Source: Candidatus Zixiibacteriota bacterium | GTDB lineage: Bacteria > Zixibacteria > MSB-5A5 > GN15 > FEB-12 | DNA length: 34,607 nucleotides | NCBI GenBank assembly: GCA_024277795.1 | Contig: JAJRUL010000159.1 | Span: forward strand, 1-34,607 | Reading direction: 5' to 3' | Shown: one piece after another, positions 16,936 through 24,939 of the stretch | Numbering within the stretch: position 1 is the stretch's first letter | Layout: each line of letters begins with the position of its first letter | Made by a program: the position numbers and the translations under genes | Notes under the pieces: generated by a model | Seen by the model: only the letters and a program-made list of their open reading frames with translations | What the model was told of the DNA's origin: nothing | Databases searched by the model: none

Positions 16936-18423
16936 TTATGGTCTTAATACTCTCCGCGCAGGCGTACCGTCTGGTTGTTGTACAATCAACGGAATCCTTT
17001 TACCTGCACTCTTGAGCTTACCAGCCAAAGGAGTAAACTCCTTCAAAGACGCTACCGCATGTTTATCAACAAGGATAATAATCGTCCCTCTGGTTATTGA
17101 TGCCCGATCGGCTGAACTGCCACGTTCAACATTTCGGACGTATAAACCCGGTACATGTTCAACACCAAGTTTATCTGCAAGTTCCTCAGTAAAATCAACC
17201 AATTCCATACCAAGCCAGAGATAACCTCTCGGTAATTCTCGCTCTACTCGTCTATTTCTACCCGAAACATACCAGTCCCTATCACCAATATCTGCCCGTA
17301 AGCTCTTATGAGAGCCATTCCGTACCAATTCAATCGGTACAGCCTCCCCGACCTTCATCGTCGAAACAAGTACAGATAACTGTCCCGCATTGACAACATC
17401 CTGGTCACCAAAACCTACTATAATATCACCTTTTTTAATACCCGCATTCTCAGCAGGTGATCCACTAAATACGGAATCAATACGAACACCCTTAACGGCA
17501 TCTAAACCTTGTCGTTTCGCTTCACGCTCACTGACATTATTTAGCCATACCCCAAGCCAACCACGAGAAACATGACCTGTTGCAATCAAATCAGGAGTAA
17601 TAGCCCTTGCCAGATTGATCGGAATAGCAAAACCAATTCCGACAGACCCGCCAGACGGTGATGAAATAGCTGAGTTTACACCGATACATTCACCTCTCAG
17701 ATTCAACAACGGTCCGCCTGAGTTACCTGGATTAATAGAAGCATCGGTTTGAATATAGTACTGGTAATACGGCGTTTCACGTCCAAAATTCAACTGACTA
17801 CGACCAATGGCTGAAATCACCCCCACAGTCACTGTTCTGTCTAACCCCTGCTGAGGAAATGGATTCCCGATGGCAATCGCCCAATCCCCTACCTTAAGGT
17901 GATCTGAATTCCCAAATGAAATTGTAGTTATCTGTTCTTGAGGCTCCACCTTCAGAACAGCAAGATCAGTCTCAGGATCAGTACCGACTACCACAGCCTC
18001 ATATTCAAAGCCAGAAGCTGTACGAACAGTTACTCTAATCGCATTTTCAACCACATGATTGTTCGTAAGGATATATCCGTCTTCACGAAAAAAGAAACCT
18101 GAGCCCGACGATGTCCCCTGTCCATTGCCTCCTCGATGCCAAAATGACCTCGGCTCCTGACGAGTCCTCGCAGATATATTGACTACTGCATCTTGCACCT
18201 GCTCAACAACCGCCACAAACGGTGATTCTTGAACACCATCCCGATTTACAACAGGATGCAAACCGGTTTCTACAATATTCGGAGATTGTCTTGCAACTGA
18301 TTCAGTCGGAAGATTCAATCCTGAAGCAATCAGAATCCCGATCAATATACTCACTATGGCGACAGATCCATATGTCGCGTATCGTAATCCCCCACGACCT
18401 TTTCTGGTGGAGAATCTGCTCAT
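16936..18423 (-). CDS. DegP/HtrA-family periplasmic serine protease with two PDZ domains
   Basis: It degrades or refolds misfolded envelope proteins. An N-terminal membrane segment (~residues 18-37) acts as signal or anchor. The trypsin-like domain has the full triad: His in ILTNNHVVENA, Asp in DPETDLAVLKVE and Ser in INPGNSGGPLLN. Two PDZ domains follow, at about residues 265-350 (SPAENAGIKKGDIIVGF) and 390-490 (SSADRASITRGTIIILVD). The ORF track begins at a GTG (18429). I prefer ATG 18423, since GAGG lies 5 nt upstream, giving 495 residues. The gene has its own sigma70-like promoter. It lies upstream of the sigma factor gene in the same direction with a 97-bp gap. DegP and DegQ cannot be told apart here. 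Confidence 0.95.
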   Translation of the reverse strand: MSRFSTRKGRGGLRYATYGSVAIVSILIGILIASGLNLPTESVARQSPNIVETGLHPVVNRDGVQESPFVAVVEQVQDAVVNISARTRQEPRSFWHRGGNGQGTSSGSGFFFREDGYILTNNHVVENAIRVTVRTASGFEYEAVVVGTDPETDLAVLKVEPQEQITTISFGNSDHLKVGDWAIAIGNPFPQQGLDRTVTVGVISAIGRSQLNFGRETPYYQYYIQTDASINPGNSGGPLLNLRGECIGVNSAISSPSGGSVGIGFAIPINLARAITPDLIATGHVSRGWLGVWLNNVSEREAKRQGLDAVKGVRIDSVFSGSPAENAGIKKGDIIVGFGDQDVVNAGQLSVLVSTMKVGEAVPIELVRNGSHKSLRADIGDRDWYVSGRNRRVERELPRGYLWLGMELVDFTEELADKLGVEHVPGLYVRNVERGSSADRASITRGTIIILVDKHAVASLKEFTPLAGKLKSAGKRIPLIVQQPDGTPARRVLRP

Positions 18424-18460
18424 TTTCACCTCTATGCTCCCTCCAATCAGACAGCCAAGG

Positions 18461-18489
18461 AGTATAAGCTATTGACTGCCATAAGTCAA
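18461..18489 (-). promoter_or_regulatory. Sigma70-type promoter of the DegP/HtrA gene
   Basis: On the minus strand TTGACT and TATACT (5/6 each) are separated by exactly 17 bp. The -10 ends 37 bp before the chosen ATG. This is the best promoter match in the window. Confidence 0.75.
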
Positions 18490-18589
18490 TTGAAAACTTG
18501 AATTATTTTATCTCTACTCACTACATATTTATAACGTTGAAACGTGCAAAGAGATTCAAAAAAAGGTGGAAAATCATCTTTACGACCGA

Positions 18590-18665
18590 AAAGCATGAGC
18601 GAAGCAATCTCTACTTCACATCCAACAAGATCGCCACGTCGCTATCGCTCCTCGCGATGACACAA
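18590..18665. repeat. Candidate dispersed intergenic repeat (REP-like)
   Basis: The stretch contains 'atgagcgaagcaatctc', then a short spacer and 'gatcgccacgtcgctatcg' with 'ctcctcgcgatgaca'. Its two halves are partly inverted (GATCGC ... GCGATG). This closely resembles the 'GAAGCAATCTC...CGTCGCTnCGCTCCTCGCAATGAC' sequences I recall as dispersed intergenic repeats in several bacterial groups. Only one copy lies in this window, so its repeated nature is inference. Confidence 0.45.
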
Positions 18666-18777
18666 ATGCTTAAAGATTCGCCTTTAAACCCACCATTTTC
18701 TTTGTTTGTCTTTGTCTTCCCCTCACCCACGATACGATATTGACTTTTGCTGTGGCCCGCTCTACCTTCATCTATAT

Positions 18778-19440
18778 ATGATATCACCATTTATTATGAA
18801 AAAACGACTCACCGAAATCGGTCAAAGGCTTTACCGCGCGGGCATGGTGGCCGGAACTGATGGCAACATTTCTGTCCGACTTGATGATGACAGAGTCATG
18901 ATAACACCATCAGGATTACCAAAAGGGCTTTTGGAGCCTGATGATATGGTCATTGTCGATATTCGCGGAAAACACCTTCAGGGTAAGCATCAACCTTCAA
19001 CTGAGTTGCCAATGCACCTGTTTGTCTACCAGAATCGACCTGATGCAGTCGCTTGTGTACATGCCCATCCGCCATATTCAACTGCTTTTGCAGTTGCAGG
19101 AATCCATCTCACTGATGATATTCTTCCTGAAGTTGTGTTGGCTGTCGGAACTATTCCACTGACCGACTACGCTCCACCGGGGACCGATGCCGTTCCAAAA
19201 TCATTGGAACCACATATCGAGAAAAACAACGCCTTTCTACTGCGAAATCACGGTTTGCTGACTATCGGCCGTTCTTTGGATGAAGCATATAACAGACATG
19301 AAACAGTTGAACATTACGCCAGAATTGTACATCTCGCCAGAACGCTTGGCAATGTCGATAGTATTCCGTCAGATGATTTCAAACGACTCGAACGGATGCG
19401 TCACAAACTCGATGAAACATGGAACAGTGAAAAACGATAG
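18778..19440 (+). CDS. Class II aldolase/adducin family protein (fuculose-phosphate aldolase-like)
   Basis: This family uses a divalent metal, usually Zn2+, to cleave sugar phosphates by retro-aldol chemistry. The key elements are present: 'GTDGNISVRL' (phosphate loop), 'STELPMHLFVYQ' with the candidate catalytic Glu, 'VHAHPPYSTAFA' with two metal-binding His, and 'LLRNHGLLTIG' with the third. At ~220 residues the length fits L-fuculose-1-phosphate aldolase. The true substrate is not readable, as relatives act on several sugars. I place the start at ATG 18778 (MISPFIMKKRL). ATG 18796 (MKKRLTEIG) is an equal alternative, because neither has a ribosome site. The first ~24 residues of the track ORF are not family-like. 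It leads the aldolase-to-panB operon. Confidence 0.88.
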   Translation: MISPFIMKKRLTEIGQRLYRAGMVAGTDGNISVRLDDDRVMITPSGLPKGLLEPDDMVIVDIRGKHLQGKHQPSTELPMHLFVYQNRPDAVACVHAHPPYSTAFAVAGIHLTDDILPEVVLAVGTIPLTDYAPPGTDAVPKSLEPHIEKNNAFLLRNHGLLTIGRSLDEAYNRHETVEHYARIVHLARTLGNVDSIPSDDFKRLERMRHKLDETWNSEKR

Positions 19441-19455
19441 TCAAACGACCCTGCT

Positions 19456-20637
19456 ATGCTGGTAAAAAAAGTAGTTATTGATAAAGCTGACCGCCTCTAC
19501 CAACTCCCCCCTGCTCTGAGTTCGTTTCTTCCGAGTAAACAAAGGTTGGCACGAGTCAAAAAAAATGAACTGCTCGATTTGGCCTCTTTTGTCTGGCCAA
19601 TCAGCTTTGACGCGACTGAGACTCCTTCATCGAACTCTTTAGAGTCAGCCGATAGAACCCAGATGCTCAAACTGTCTGAAGAGATTGCCAACTGGTATAT
19701 GGCAGTTCATTCAGTACGACTTGACCCCACGAAAGACATTTATATTGGTGCGGGAATAACAACACTCTTGTTTCAAATAGCGCTATCCTACGTCGACAAC
19801 GGTGACATTGTTTTTGTCCCTGAACTTGGTCTTCCAATCTATCGTCGAGCGGTGACTGCCTGCGGGGGACAAACGGTAAATTACGGTATCTCACCTCGAA
19901 AAGGCTGGCAACCGGATTTTGAAAGAGTGAGTTCCCGTATTGGGCGAGTAGCGCGCCTTCTCTTTCTCAACTCTCCCCATAACCCAACAGGTTATGAACT
20001 CTCAGAGAAGGAGCTTGCTGACCTGTGTTGGATAACTGGCAAAGAAAATATAGTGGTCATTAATGATTCAGCGTACGCTTCATTGAGTGAACGAAAAGCA
20101 ACCTCACTCTTGGCAGTTCGTGGTGGCAAAAAAATCGGGGTCGAAGTTGGTTCATTTGCTTACAACTTCGGATTACCCTCAGCACCATACGGATATGTTG
20201 TGGGAAATCGCGATGTGATCCACGGACTAAAACAGATGTCCCTATTGATGCCATTCACTATGCCCCATGCCTATACTGAACTTGCGATTGATGCCATTCG
20301 ACAGTTCCCCTCCCCCACCCTCAAGCAGATTCGACGTACAATGATTGATCGTTCGACCGAAGCAACACAACTGCTTGAAATGATCGGTCTTGAGCGAACC
20401 AATATCGACTCCACCCCTTTCGTATGGGGCAAGATTGAACGTAGACGGAACTCAAAAACTGTTTGCGACCAACTCTTCCGTCGGGCTCGAGTATTGACAA
20501 TGCCAGGAAATGCCTTCGGTGACCCGGGAGAAGGATTTGTTCGGATCAGCCTGTTTGCCCCGGACGGACATCTAAGCATGGCACACGATAGATTGAAAAA
20601 GAAGTATCGACTTCTCAAGCTGAGTAAGAAATCATGA
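19456..20637 (+). CDS. Fold-type I aminotransferase homologue lacking the PLP lysine
   Basis: The 393 residues follow the DapL/class I-II aminotransferase plan: 'ADRLYQLPPALSSFL' at the start, GAGITTLLFQ (PLP phosphate region), NSPHNPTG (residues 172-179), NDSAY (203-207) with the Asp that normally pairs with the PLP nitrogen, and FVRISLF near the end with the substrate-carboxylate Arg. The block that normally reads SLSKTFNMTGWRIGF aligns without gaps to S233-FAYNFGLPSAPYGY. The Schiff-base Lys is Tyr236 (codon TAC) and the following conserved Arg is Pro244. Normal transamination is therefore unlikely. The ORF is intact, 15 bp after the aldolase, and overlaps folB by 4 bp, so it is retained as a working gene. 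Its role is unknown. Confidence 0.87.
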   Translation: MLVKKVVIDKADRLYQLPPALSSFLPSKQRLARVKKNELLDLASFVWPISFDATETPSSNSLESADRTQMLKLSEEIANWYMAVHSVRLDPTKDIYIGAGITTLLFQIALSYVDNGDIVFVPELGLPIYRRAVTACGGQTVNYGISPRKGWQPDFERVSSRIGRVARLLFLNSPHNPTGYELSEKELADLCWITGKENIVVINDSAYASLSERKATSLLAVRGGKKIGVEVGSFAYNFGLPSAPYGYVVGNRDVIHGLKQMSLLMPFTMPHAYTELAIDAIRQFPSPTLKQIRRTMIDRSTEATQLLEMIGLERTNIDSTPFVWGKIERRRNSKTVCDQLFRRARVLTMPGNAFGDPGEGFVRISLFAPDGHLSMAHDRLKKKYRLLKLSKKS

Positions 20638-21035
20638 AAGATATTATCCGCCTTGCAGGAATGTCATTCTATGGATTCCACGGTGTCTCAGCGGCTGAAA
20701 AGGAAACTGGAAGAGAATATGAAGTCGATTGCGAACTGGAAGTCGATCTCGCTGATGCAGGACAATCTGACCGCTTAAAAGATACGGTAGACTATGCACA
20801 AGTATATGCTGTTGTGAGAGAAACGGTTGAGGGTACTGCCTATGCACTCCTTGAGGGTCTTGCAACTGGGCTGGCAACCAAAATACTTGACAGGTTTCCC
20901 ATCTACCGTGTAACTTTGAAGGTACGAAAACTTACCCCACCGATCCCCGGGCATATCCGGTTTATCGAAGTGGAAATCACTCGTTATCAAGCTGATATGA
21001 CTAAGCTGATTGATAACGATCCGAACCGGACATAA
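20634..21035 (+). CDS. folB: Dihydroneopterin aldolase
   Basis: FolB converts 7,8-dihydroneopterin to 6-hydroxymethyl-7,8-dihydropterin and glycolaldehyde in folate synthesis. The 133 residues show the family opening 'IRLAGMSFYGFHGVSAAEKETG', with the conserved YGxHG and catalytic Glu. 'DTVDYAQVYAVVRETVEG' follows, then 'LLEGLATGLATKIL' and 'VTLKVRKLTPPIPG', with the conserved Lys and Pro of the active site. It is cytoplasmic and normally an octamer. Start ATG 20634 overlaps the stop of the aminotransferase homologue (ATGA), and folK follows after 12 bp. Confidence 0.95.
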   Translation: MKDIIRLAGMSFYGFHGVSAAEKETGREYEVDCELEVDLADAGQSDRLKDTVDYAQVYAVVRETVEGTAYALLEGLATGLATKILDRFPIYRVTLKVRKLTPPIPGHIRFIEVEITRYQADMTKLIDNDPNRT

Positions 21036-21047
21036 GGAGTACTCTCT

Positions 21048-21557
21048 ATGGCAACCGAAGCATATATTTCAACAGGGAGCAACTTAGGTGATCGCGAAAG
21101 GAATCTTGACCATGCCCTGGAGCTGATTACGGCAATCCCGGGTTGTGAAGTGATCGCTGTCTCCGCTGTATATGTTACACAACCTCAAGAAATGGAAGGT
21201 GAAAATCCACCTTTTCTCAATCAGGTTATTAAGATCGATTATGAATTCAGAGCCTTTGAGCTTCTTCATGAACTCGAGGCAATAGAAAAAAAACTCGGTC
21301 GAACCGAAAAAGGTAAGCGGATGGCAAGAACTATCGACCTTGATATTCTGCTCTTTGGAAAAGAGATTATAGAAACCGATCAACTCTCTATTCCACATCG
21401 TGAGATGTTAAACCGCGCTTTTGTCATGATCCCACTCCTACAAATTGACCCTGATCTTGTGCATCCAGTCACCAACCGCCCTGTTTCAGAATTCCTGACA
21501 GAAGAACACAGCAAAGAAATCGTAATATATAAAGAGCATGTCGCACGTAGCATCTGA
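21048..21557 (+). CDS. folK: 6-hydroxymethyl-7,8-dihydropterin pyrophosphokinase (HPPK)
   Basis: FolK transfers pyrophosphate from ATP to the product of FolB, the next step of folate synthesis. The 169 residues contain 'AYISTGSNLGDRERNLDHAL', 'VSAVYVTQPQ', 'FLNQVIKIDY', 'LLHELEAIEKKLGRTEK' and the signature 'RTIDLDILLFG' with its Mg2+-binding aspartates. 'IPHREMLNRAFVMIPLLQI' completes the family pattern. An AAGGAG lies 8 nt before ATG 21048. The 3' end overlaps the deoxynucleoside kinase by 20 bp. Confidence 0.96.
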   Translation: MATEAYISTGSNLGDRERNLDHALELITAIPGCEVIAVSAVYVTQPQEMEGENPPFLNQVIKIDYEFRAFELLHELEAIEKKLGRTEKGKRMARTIDLDILLFGKEIIETDQLSIPHREMLNRAFVMIPLLQIDPDLVHPVTNRPVSEFLTEEHSKEIVIYKEHVARSI

Positions 21558-22200
21558 ACATAATTATATCGCCGTAGAAGGCGTGATTGGTGTCGGCAAG
21601 ACAACATTTGCAGGAATGCTTGCCGAGGCACTTGATGCTGAGACTCTTAATGAAGAAGTGTTTGAGAACCCATATCTCGTCGACTATTACCGTAACAGAA
21701 AGCGTTATGCTTTTACATGCCAACTCAACTTCCTCCTATCACGATTTCAACAACAGCAACAATTACTCACAAGAGATCTGTTTGCACAACGCATTGTAGC
21801 AGACTATGTCTATGCAAAGGATGCTATTTTCGCCTCAGTTACCCTTTCTGATCGCGAACTCGCACTCTATAATCGTATTGCCCCAATGCTTGCCTCTGAA
21901 GTCCCAAAACCTGATCTTGTCATCTACCTGCAAGCATCTACTGCTGTTCTGCTTAACCGCATCAAAAAACGTAACCTGCCGTTTGAACGCCCTATTGACT
22001 CTGATTATATTCAAATGCTCAATCAAGCATACGACTATTTCTTCTTTAACTACACCGACACACCTCTACTGGTTGTCAAAACTGATGATATCGATTTTGT
22101 CAATAACCCCGAACACTTCGACGATCTCATTGATCAACTGCAAAAACCGATTGTTGGCAAAAAATATTATTCACCATCAGGCGACTTAGCACAGATATAA
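21538..22200 (+). CDS. Deoxynucleoside kinase (dAK/dGK family)
   Basis: It phosphorylates deoxynucleosides with ATP in dNTP salvage. The 220 residues have the P-loop 'GVIGVGKTT' (residues ~14-22), the substrate-site 'EEVFENPYLVDYY' and 'CQLNFLLSRFQQQ', the 'VADYVYAKDAIFA' block typical of deoxyadenosine/deoxyguanosine kinases, and the LID 'RIKKRNLPFERPI'. There is no signal peptide. The choice of base cannot be settled from sequence. It overlaps folK by 20 bp, and panB begins 1 bp after its stop. The co-location of folK, this kinase and panB suggests one transcript rather than one pathway. Confidence 0.92.
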   Translation: MSHVASEHNYIAVEGVIGVGKTTFAGMLAEALDAETLNEEVFENPYLVDYYRNRKRYAFTCQLNFLLSRFQQQQQLLTRDLFAQRIVADYVYAKDAIFASVTLSDRELALYNRIAPMLASEVPKPDLVIYLQASTAVLLNRIKKRNLPFERPIDSDYIQMLNQAYDYFFFNYTDTPLLVVKTDDIDFVNNPEHFDDLIDQLQKPIVGKKYYSPSGDLAQI

Positions 22201-22201
22201 T

Positions 22202-23023
22202 ATGTCTAAGATAAATCAATCAAAAAAGAAAACAGTGCAAACTGTCATAAGAAAAAAATCCAAAGGGGAAAAAGTCACTATGCTAACAGCGTACGATGCC
22301 TTTATCGCTTCCCTTCTGGACAAGACAGGGATTGATATAATCCTCGTCGGGGATTCGGCCGCAAATGTTCTTCATGGGTATCAGTCAACAATTCCAATGA
22401 CTATGGATATCATGATTGCTCACACATCAGCCGTTTCACGCGGAACATCCAAGGCACTCGTTGTTGGTGATATGCCCTTCCTATCGTTTCAACCATCTGT
22501 TAAAACCGCAATCAAGAATGCGGGACGATTCCTCAAAGAGGGATCAGCTGAGGCGGTGAAAATTGAAGGCGGACTTGAAATGGTTGATACAATCACCAGA
22601 GTCATCGAGTGTGGCATCCCCGTCATGGGGCATGTTGGACTTACACCACAATCTATCCATCGCTTCGGCGGACCAAAAGTGCAAGGTCGTGTTGAAAAAT
22701 CTCGAAACTATCTTAAGGAGTCTGCTCTGGCATTGCAAGAGGCAGGATGTTTTGCCATTGTTCTGGAACTTATGGAGTCAGACGTTGCGAAAGAAATTAC
22801 TGAATCTCTTGATACAACCGCAACAATAGGAATCGGAGCAGGTCCGTTTTGTGATGGACAAGTATTAGTTACCAACGATATGTTAGGGCTTAAAGATGAC
22901 GGATTCAGCCCTAAATTCCTTCGCCAGTACGCTAACCTAACCGAAAACATAATAACAGCAGTAGAGCAATATATGGAAGATGTCAAAACAGGCAATTTCC
23001 CCTCAGAAAAAGAATCTTACTAA
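22202..23023 (+). CDS. panB: 3-methyl-2-oxobutanoate hydroxymethyltransferase
   Basis: PanB transfers a hydroxymethyl group from methylene-THF to alpha-ketoisovalerate, the first step to pantothenate and CoA. Its need for a folate cofactor fits the folB-folK neighbourhood. The 273 residues show 'KVTMLTAYDAFIASLLDKTG', 'ILVGDSAANVLHGY' with the metal-binding Asp, 'VVGDMPFLSFQ', 'EAVKIEGG', 'IPVMGHVGLTPQSIHRFGG', 'ALQEAGCFAIVLELM' and 'IGIGAGPFCDGQVLV'. No panC follows in the window; the next gene is mscS, 119 bp away. It is the last gene of the operon. Confidence 0.97.
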   Translation: MSKINQSKKKTVQTVIRKKSKGEKVTMLTAYDAFIASLLDKTGIDIILVGDSAANVLHGYQSTIPMTMDIMIAHTSAVSRGTSKALVVGDMPFLSFQPSVKTAIKNAGRFLKEGSAEAVKIEGGLEMVDTITRVIECGIPVMGHVGLTPQSIHRFGGPKVQGRVEKSRNYLKESALALQEAGCFAIVLELMESDVAKEITESLDTTATIGIGAGPFCDGQVLVTNDMLGLKDDGFSPKFLRQYANLTENIITAVEQYMEDVKTGNFPSEKESY

Positions 23024-23142
23024 GTCCCACATTATCATCATATAACTGCATCTTATCACGCCACAGAGGGCAGGAATCAATATAGTGATAACAATCAATA
23101 ACAGCATATTACCTAAAAAGAAAAGAGAATAGAGGAAAACAA

Positions 23143-23958
23143 ATGGAACAAGCAACAGAACTGATTAAAGCGTTTGCAATGGAGTATGGGCTCAAGATCA
23201 TTGGTGCGATTGCAATTCTTTTTATCGGACGAATTATCGTGGGGATTCTGTCCTCAATGGTACGAAAGCTGATGGACCGTGCAGGGACAGATGCTACATT
23301 GACAAAATTCGTATATTCACTTACCCGAACTGCTTTGATGATCTTTGTCGTCATTGCTGCACTCGGGACTCTCGGAGTTGAAACAACTTCATTCGTTGCA
23401 ATTATCGGTGCCGCAGGTTTGGCGGTCGGTTTTGCCCTGCAGGGTTCACTATCAAACTTTGCTTCGGGCGTAATGCTTATCATTTTTAGACCATTCAAAA
23501 CTGGTGACTATGTCGAAGCTGGTGGTACAAGTGGATCGGTTGACTCAATAGGTATTTTCGTTACCATCATGACAACCCCTGACAACAAAAAAATCATAAT
23601 TCCTAACAGCAAAATTACTGGTGATACAATTACCAACTACTCGGCAATGGATACTCGCAGGATTGATATGGTTTTCGGTATCGGTTATGGTGATGATATC
23701 AAAAAGGCGAAAGAGATACTCGAAAGAATTATGGCTGAAGATAATCGAATACTGAAAGATCCTGCTCCAATGGTAGCAGTATCCGAATTAGCCGATAGCT
23801 CAGTTAATTTTGTTGTTCGTCCGTGGGTGAAAAAAGAAGATTACTGGGGAGTTTTCTTCGATATGACGGAAACGGTTAAATTAACATTCGATAACAAAGG
23901 TATTTCTATACCTTTCCCACAGCAGGATGTCCATATGCATCAGGCCACAACAAGCTAA
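23143..23958 (+). CDS. mscS: Small-conductance mechanosensitive channel (MscS family)
   Basis: The 271-residue protein has the compact MscS layout: three membrane helices (~residues 15-37, 58-82 and 85-113) with the pore helix 'GAAGLAVGFALQGSLSNFASG'. The beta domain 'GDYVEAGGTSGSVDSIGIFVT' and the 'IIIPNSKITGDTITNYS' signature follow, then the C-terminal cage. It releases solutes under hypo-osmotic shock at the inner membrane. AGAGGA precedes ATG 23143. It is 119 bp after panB with no terminator seen, so read-through is possible. An outer-membrane protein follows only 14 bp after its stop. Confidence 0.95.
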   Translation: MEQATELIKAFAMEYGLKIIGAIAILFIGRIIVGILSSMVRKLMDRAGTDATLTKFVYSLTRTALMIFVVIAALGTLGVETTSFVAIIGAAGLAVGFALQGSLSNFASGVMLIIFRPFKTGDYVEAGGTSGSVDSIGIFVTIMTTPDNKKIIIPNSKITGDTITNYSAMDTRRIDMVFGIGYGDDIKKAKEILERIMAEDNRILKDPAPMVAVSELADSSVNFVVRPWVKKEDYWGVFFDMTETVKLTFDNKGISIPFPQQDVHMHQATTS

Positions 23959-23972
23959 GAAGGGGTATGGCA

Positions 23973-24875
23973 ATGAAAAAAACAAAACTATTCGCAAACA
24001 CACTTTGCCTCCTTTCTCTATGTATTTCAATGAGTGTCTATGCTCAAGATGACACAACACAAACAGGCTGGCAAAAATCGGTAGTAGTTGATGTTACAAC
24101 AACACAAACTGCATACTCAAATTCATGGACAGGAGGAGAGAACGGTTCTGTCAACTGGGTTGCAAATCTAAACGGCTCCGCAGAAAACCAACTCAGAGAA
24201 TGGATCAAGTTTCGGTCTACACTTAAGCTCTCTTTTGGTCAAACAATCCAACAAGATGATGACAACAATTGGAGTAAACCGAAGAAATCAACCGATCTGA
24301 TTGACTGGGAAAATGTTGGACGGTTTACCCTCCACAAATTTGTTGACCCGTATTCAGCCGTTAGAGTGCAATCTCAATTTGTTGATGCGTCAGTAGATAT
24401 CAAAAAGCGGTACCTGAGTCCAATGAAGATTACTGAGTCAGCAGGTATTGCTAAGGAGTTCTACCGAAAGGATAATGATTTGTTCGTAACGAGATTCGGT
24501 TTTGGATTCAGACAAATCAGATCGACCGAGATCACGGATACTGTAACACTGACTACAGAATCCGTCACATCTACTGACGGCGGTTTCGAGTCTGTCTCCG
24601 ATCTCCTGTTAACTTTCAATGAGATATTGAGATTGACCTCAAAACTCACTCTGTACAAAGCACTATTCTATTCAGAAAAAGATGCCGTAGTAAACACACC
24701 TGCAGAAAACTACTGGAAAGCAGTTGATGTTAATTTTGAGAATACTTTTACAGCACAACTCTCAAAGATAATTGCAGTGAATCTCTATATGCAGTTGATC
24801 TATGAAAAACAACAAAGCCTTAAGGGTCAGTTGAAAGAGACTCTTGGTATCGGTTTTATCTACAAGATGATTTAA
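23973..24875 (+). CDS. DUF3078-like outer-membrane beta-barrel protein
   Basis: After a signal peptide (MKKTKLFANTLCLLSLCISMSVYAQ), residues show the DUF3078 pattern found in FCB bacteria: 'QTAYSNSWTGGENGSVNWVANLNG', cut here to its motif W-x-G-G-x-N, followed by alternating amphipathic strands. The protein ends with 'LGIGFIYKMI', as in outer-membrane barrels. Function of the family is unknown. I start at ATG 23973 instead of 23967, because the AAGGGG abuts the first ATG but is 7 nt from the second. It is probably co-transcribed with mscS (14-bp gap) and ends at a strong bidirectional terminator. Confidence 0.85.
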   Translation: MKKTKLFANTLCLLSLCISMSVYAQDDTTQTGWQKSVVVDVTTTQTAYSNSWTGGENGSVNWVANLNGSAENQLREWIKFRSTLKLSFGQTIQQDDDNNWSKPKKSTDLIDWENVGRFTLHKFVDPYSAVRVQSQFVDASVDIKKRYLSPMKITESAGIAKEFYRKDNDLFVTRFGFGFRQIRSTEITDTVTLTTESVTSTDGGFESVSDLLLTFNEILRLTSKLTLYKALFYSEKDAVVNTPAENYWKAVDVNFENTFTAQLSKIIAVNLYMQLIYEKQQSLKGQLKETLGIGFIYKMI

Positions 24876-24897
24876 AATCATCGAAACGCTACTGATA

Positions 24898-24929
24898 AAA
24901 ACGATCGGGAAAAACAACCCGATCGTTTT
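24898..24929. terminator. Bidirectional intrinsic terminator
   Basis: A 12-bp stem, AAAACGATCGGG / CCCGATCGTTTT, has an 8-nt A-rich loop. T-runs follow in both directions. It separates the converging DUF3078 gene and the TPR membrane protein. Confidence 0.9.
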
Positions 24930-24939
24930 CTATTATCTG

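Larger units (their letters stand above)
18424..18777. other. Gene-free region between divergent protease and aldolase genes
   Basis: It holds the DegP promoter (18461-18489) and a GC-richer intergenic repeat-like element (18590-18665). The ORF track extends the aldolase into this region (from 18706), but that leader is not conserved in the family. I found no convincing plus-strand promoter for the aldolase operon. Confidence 0.5.
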
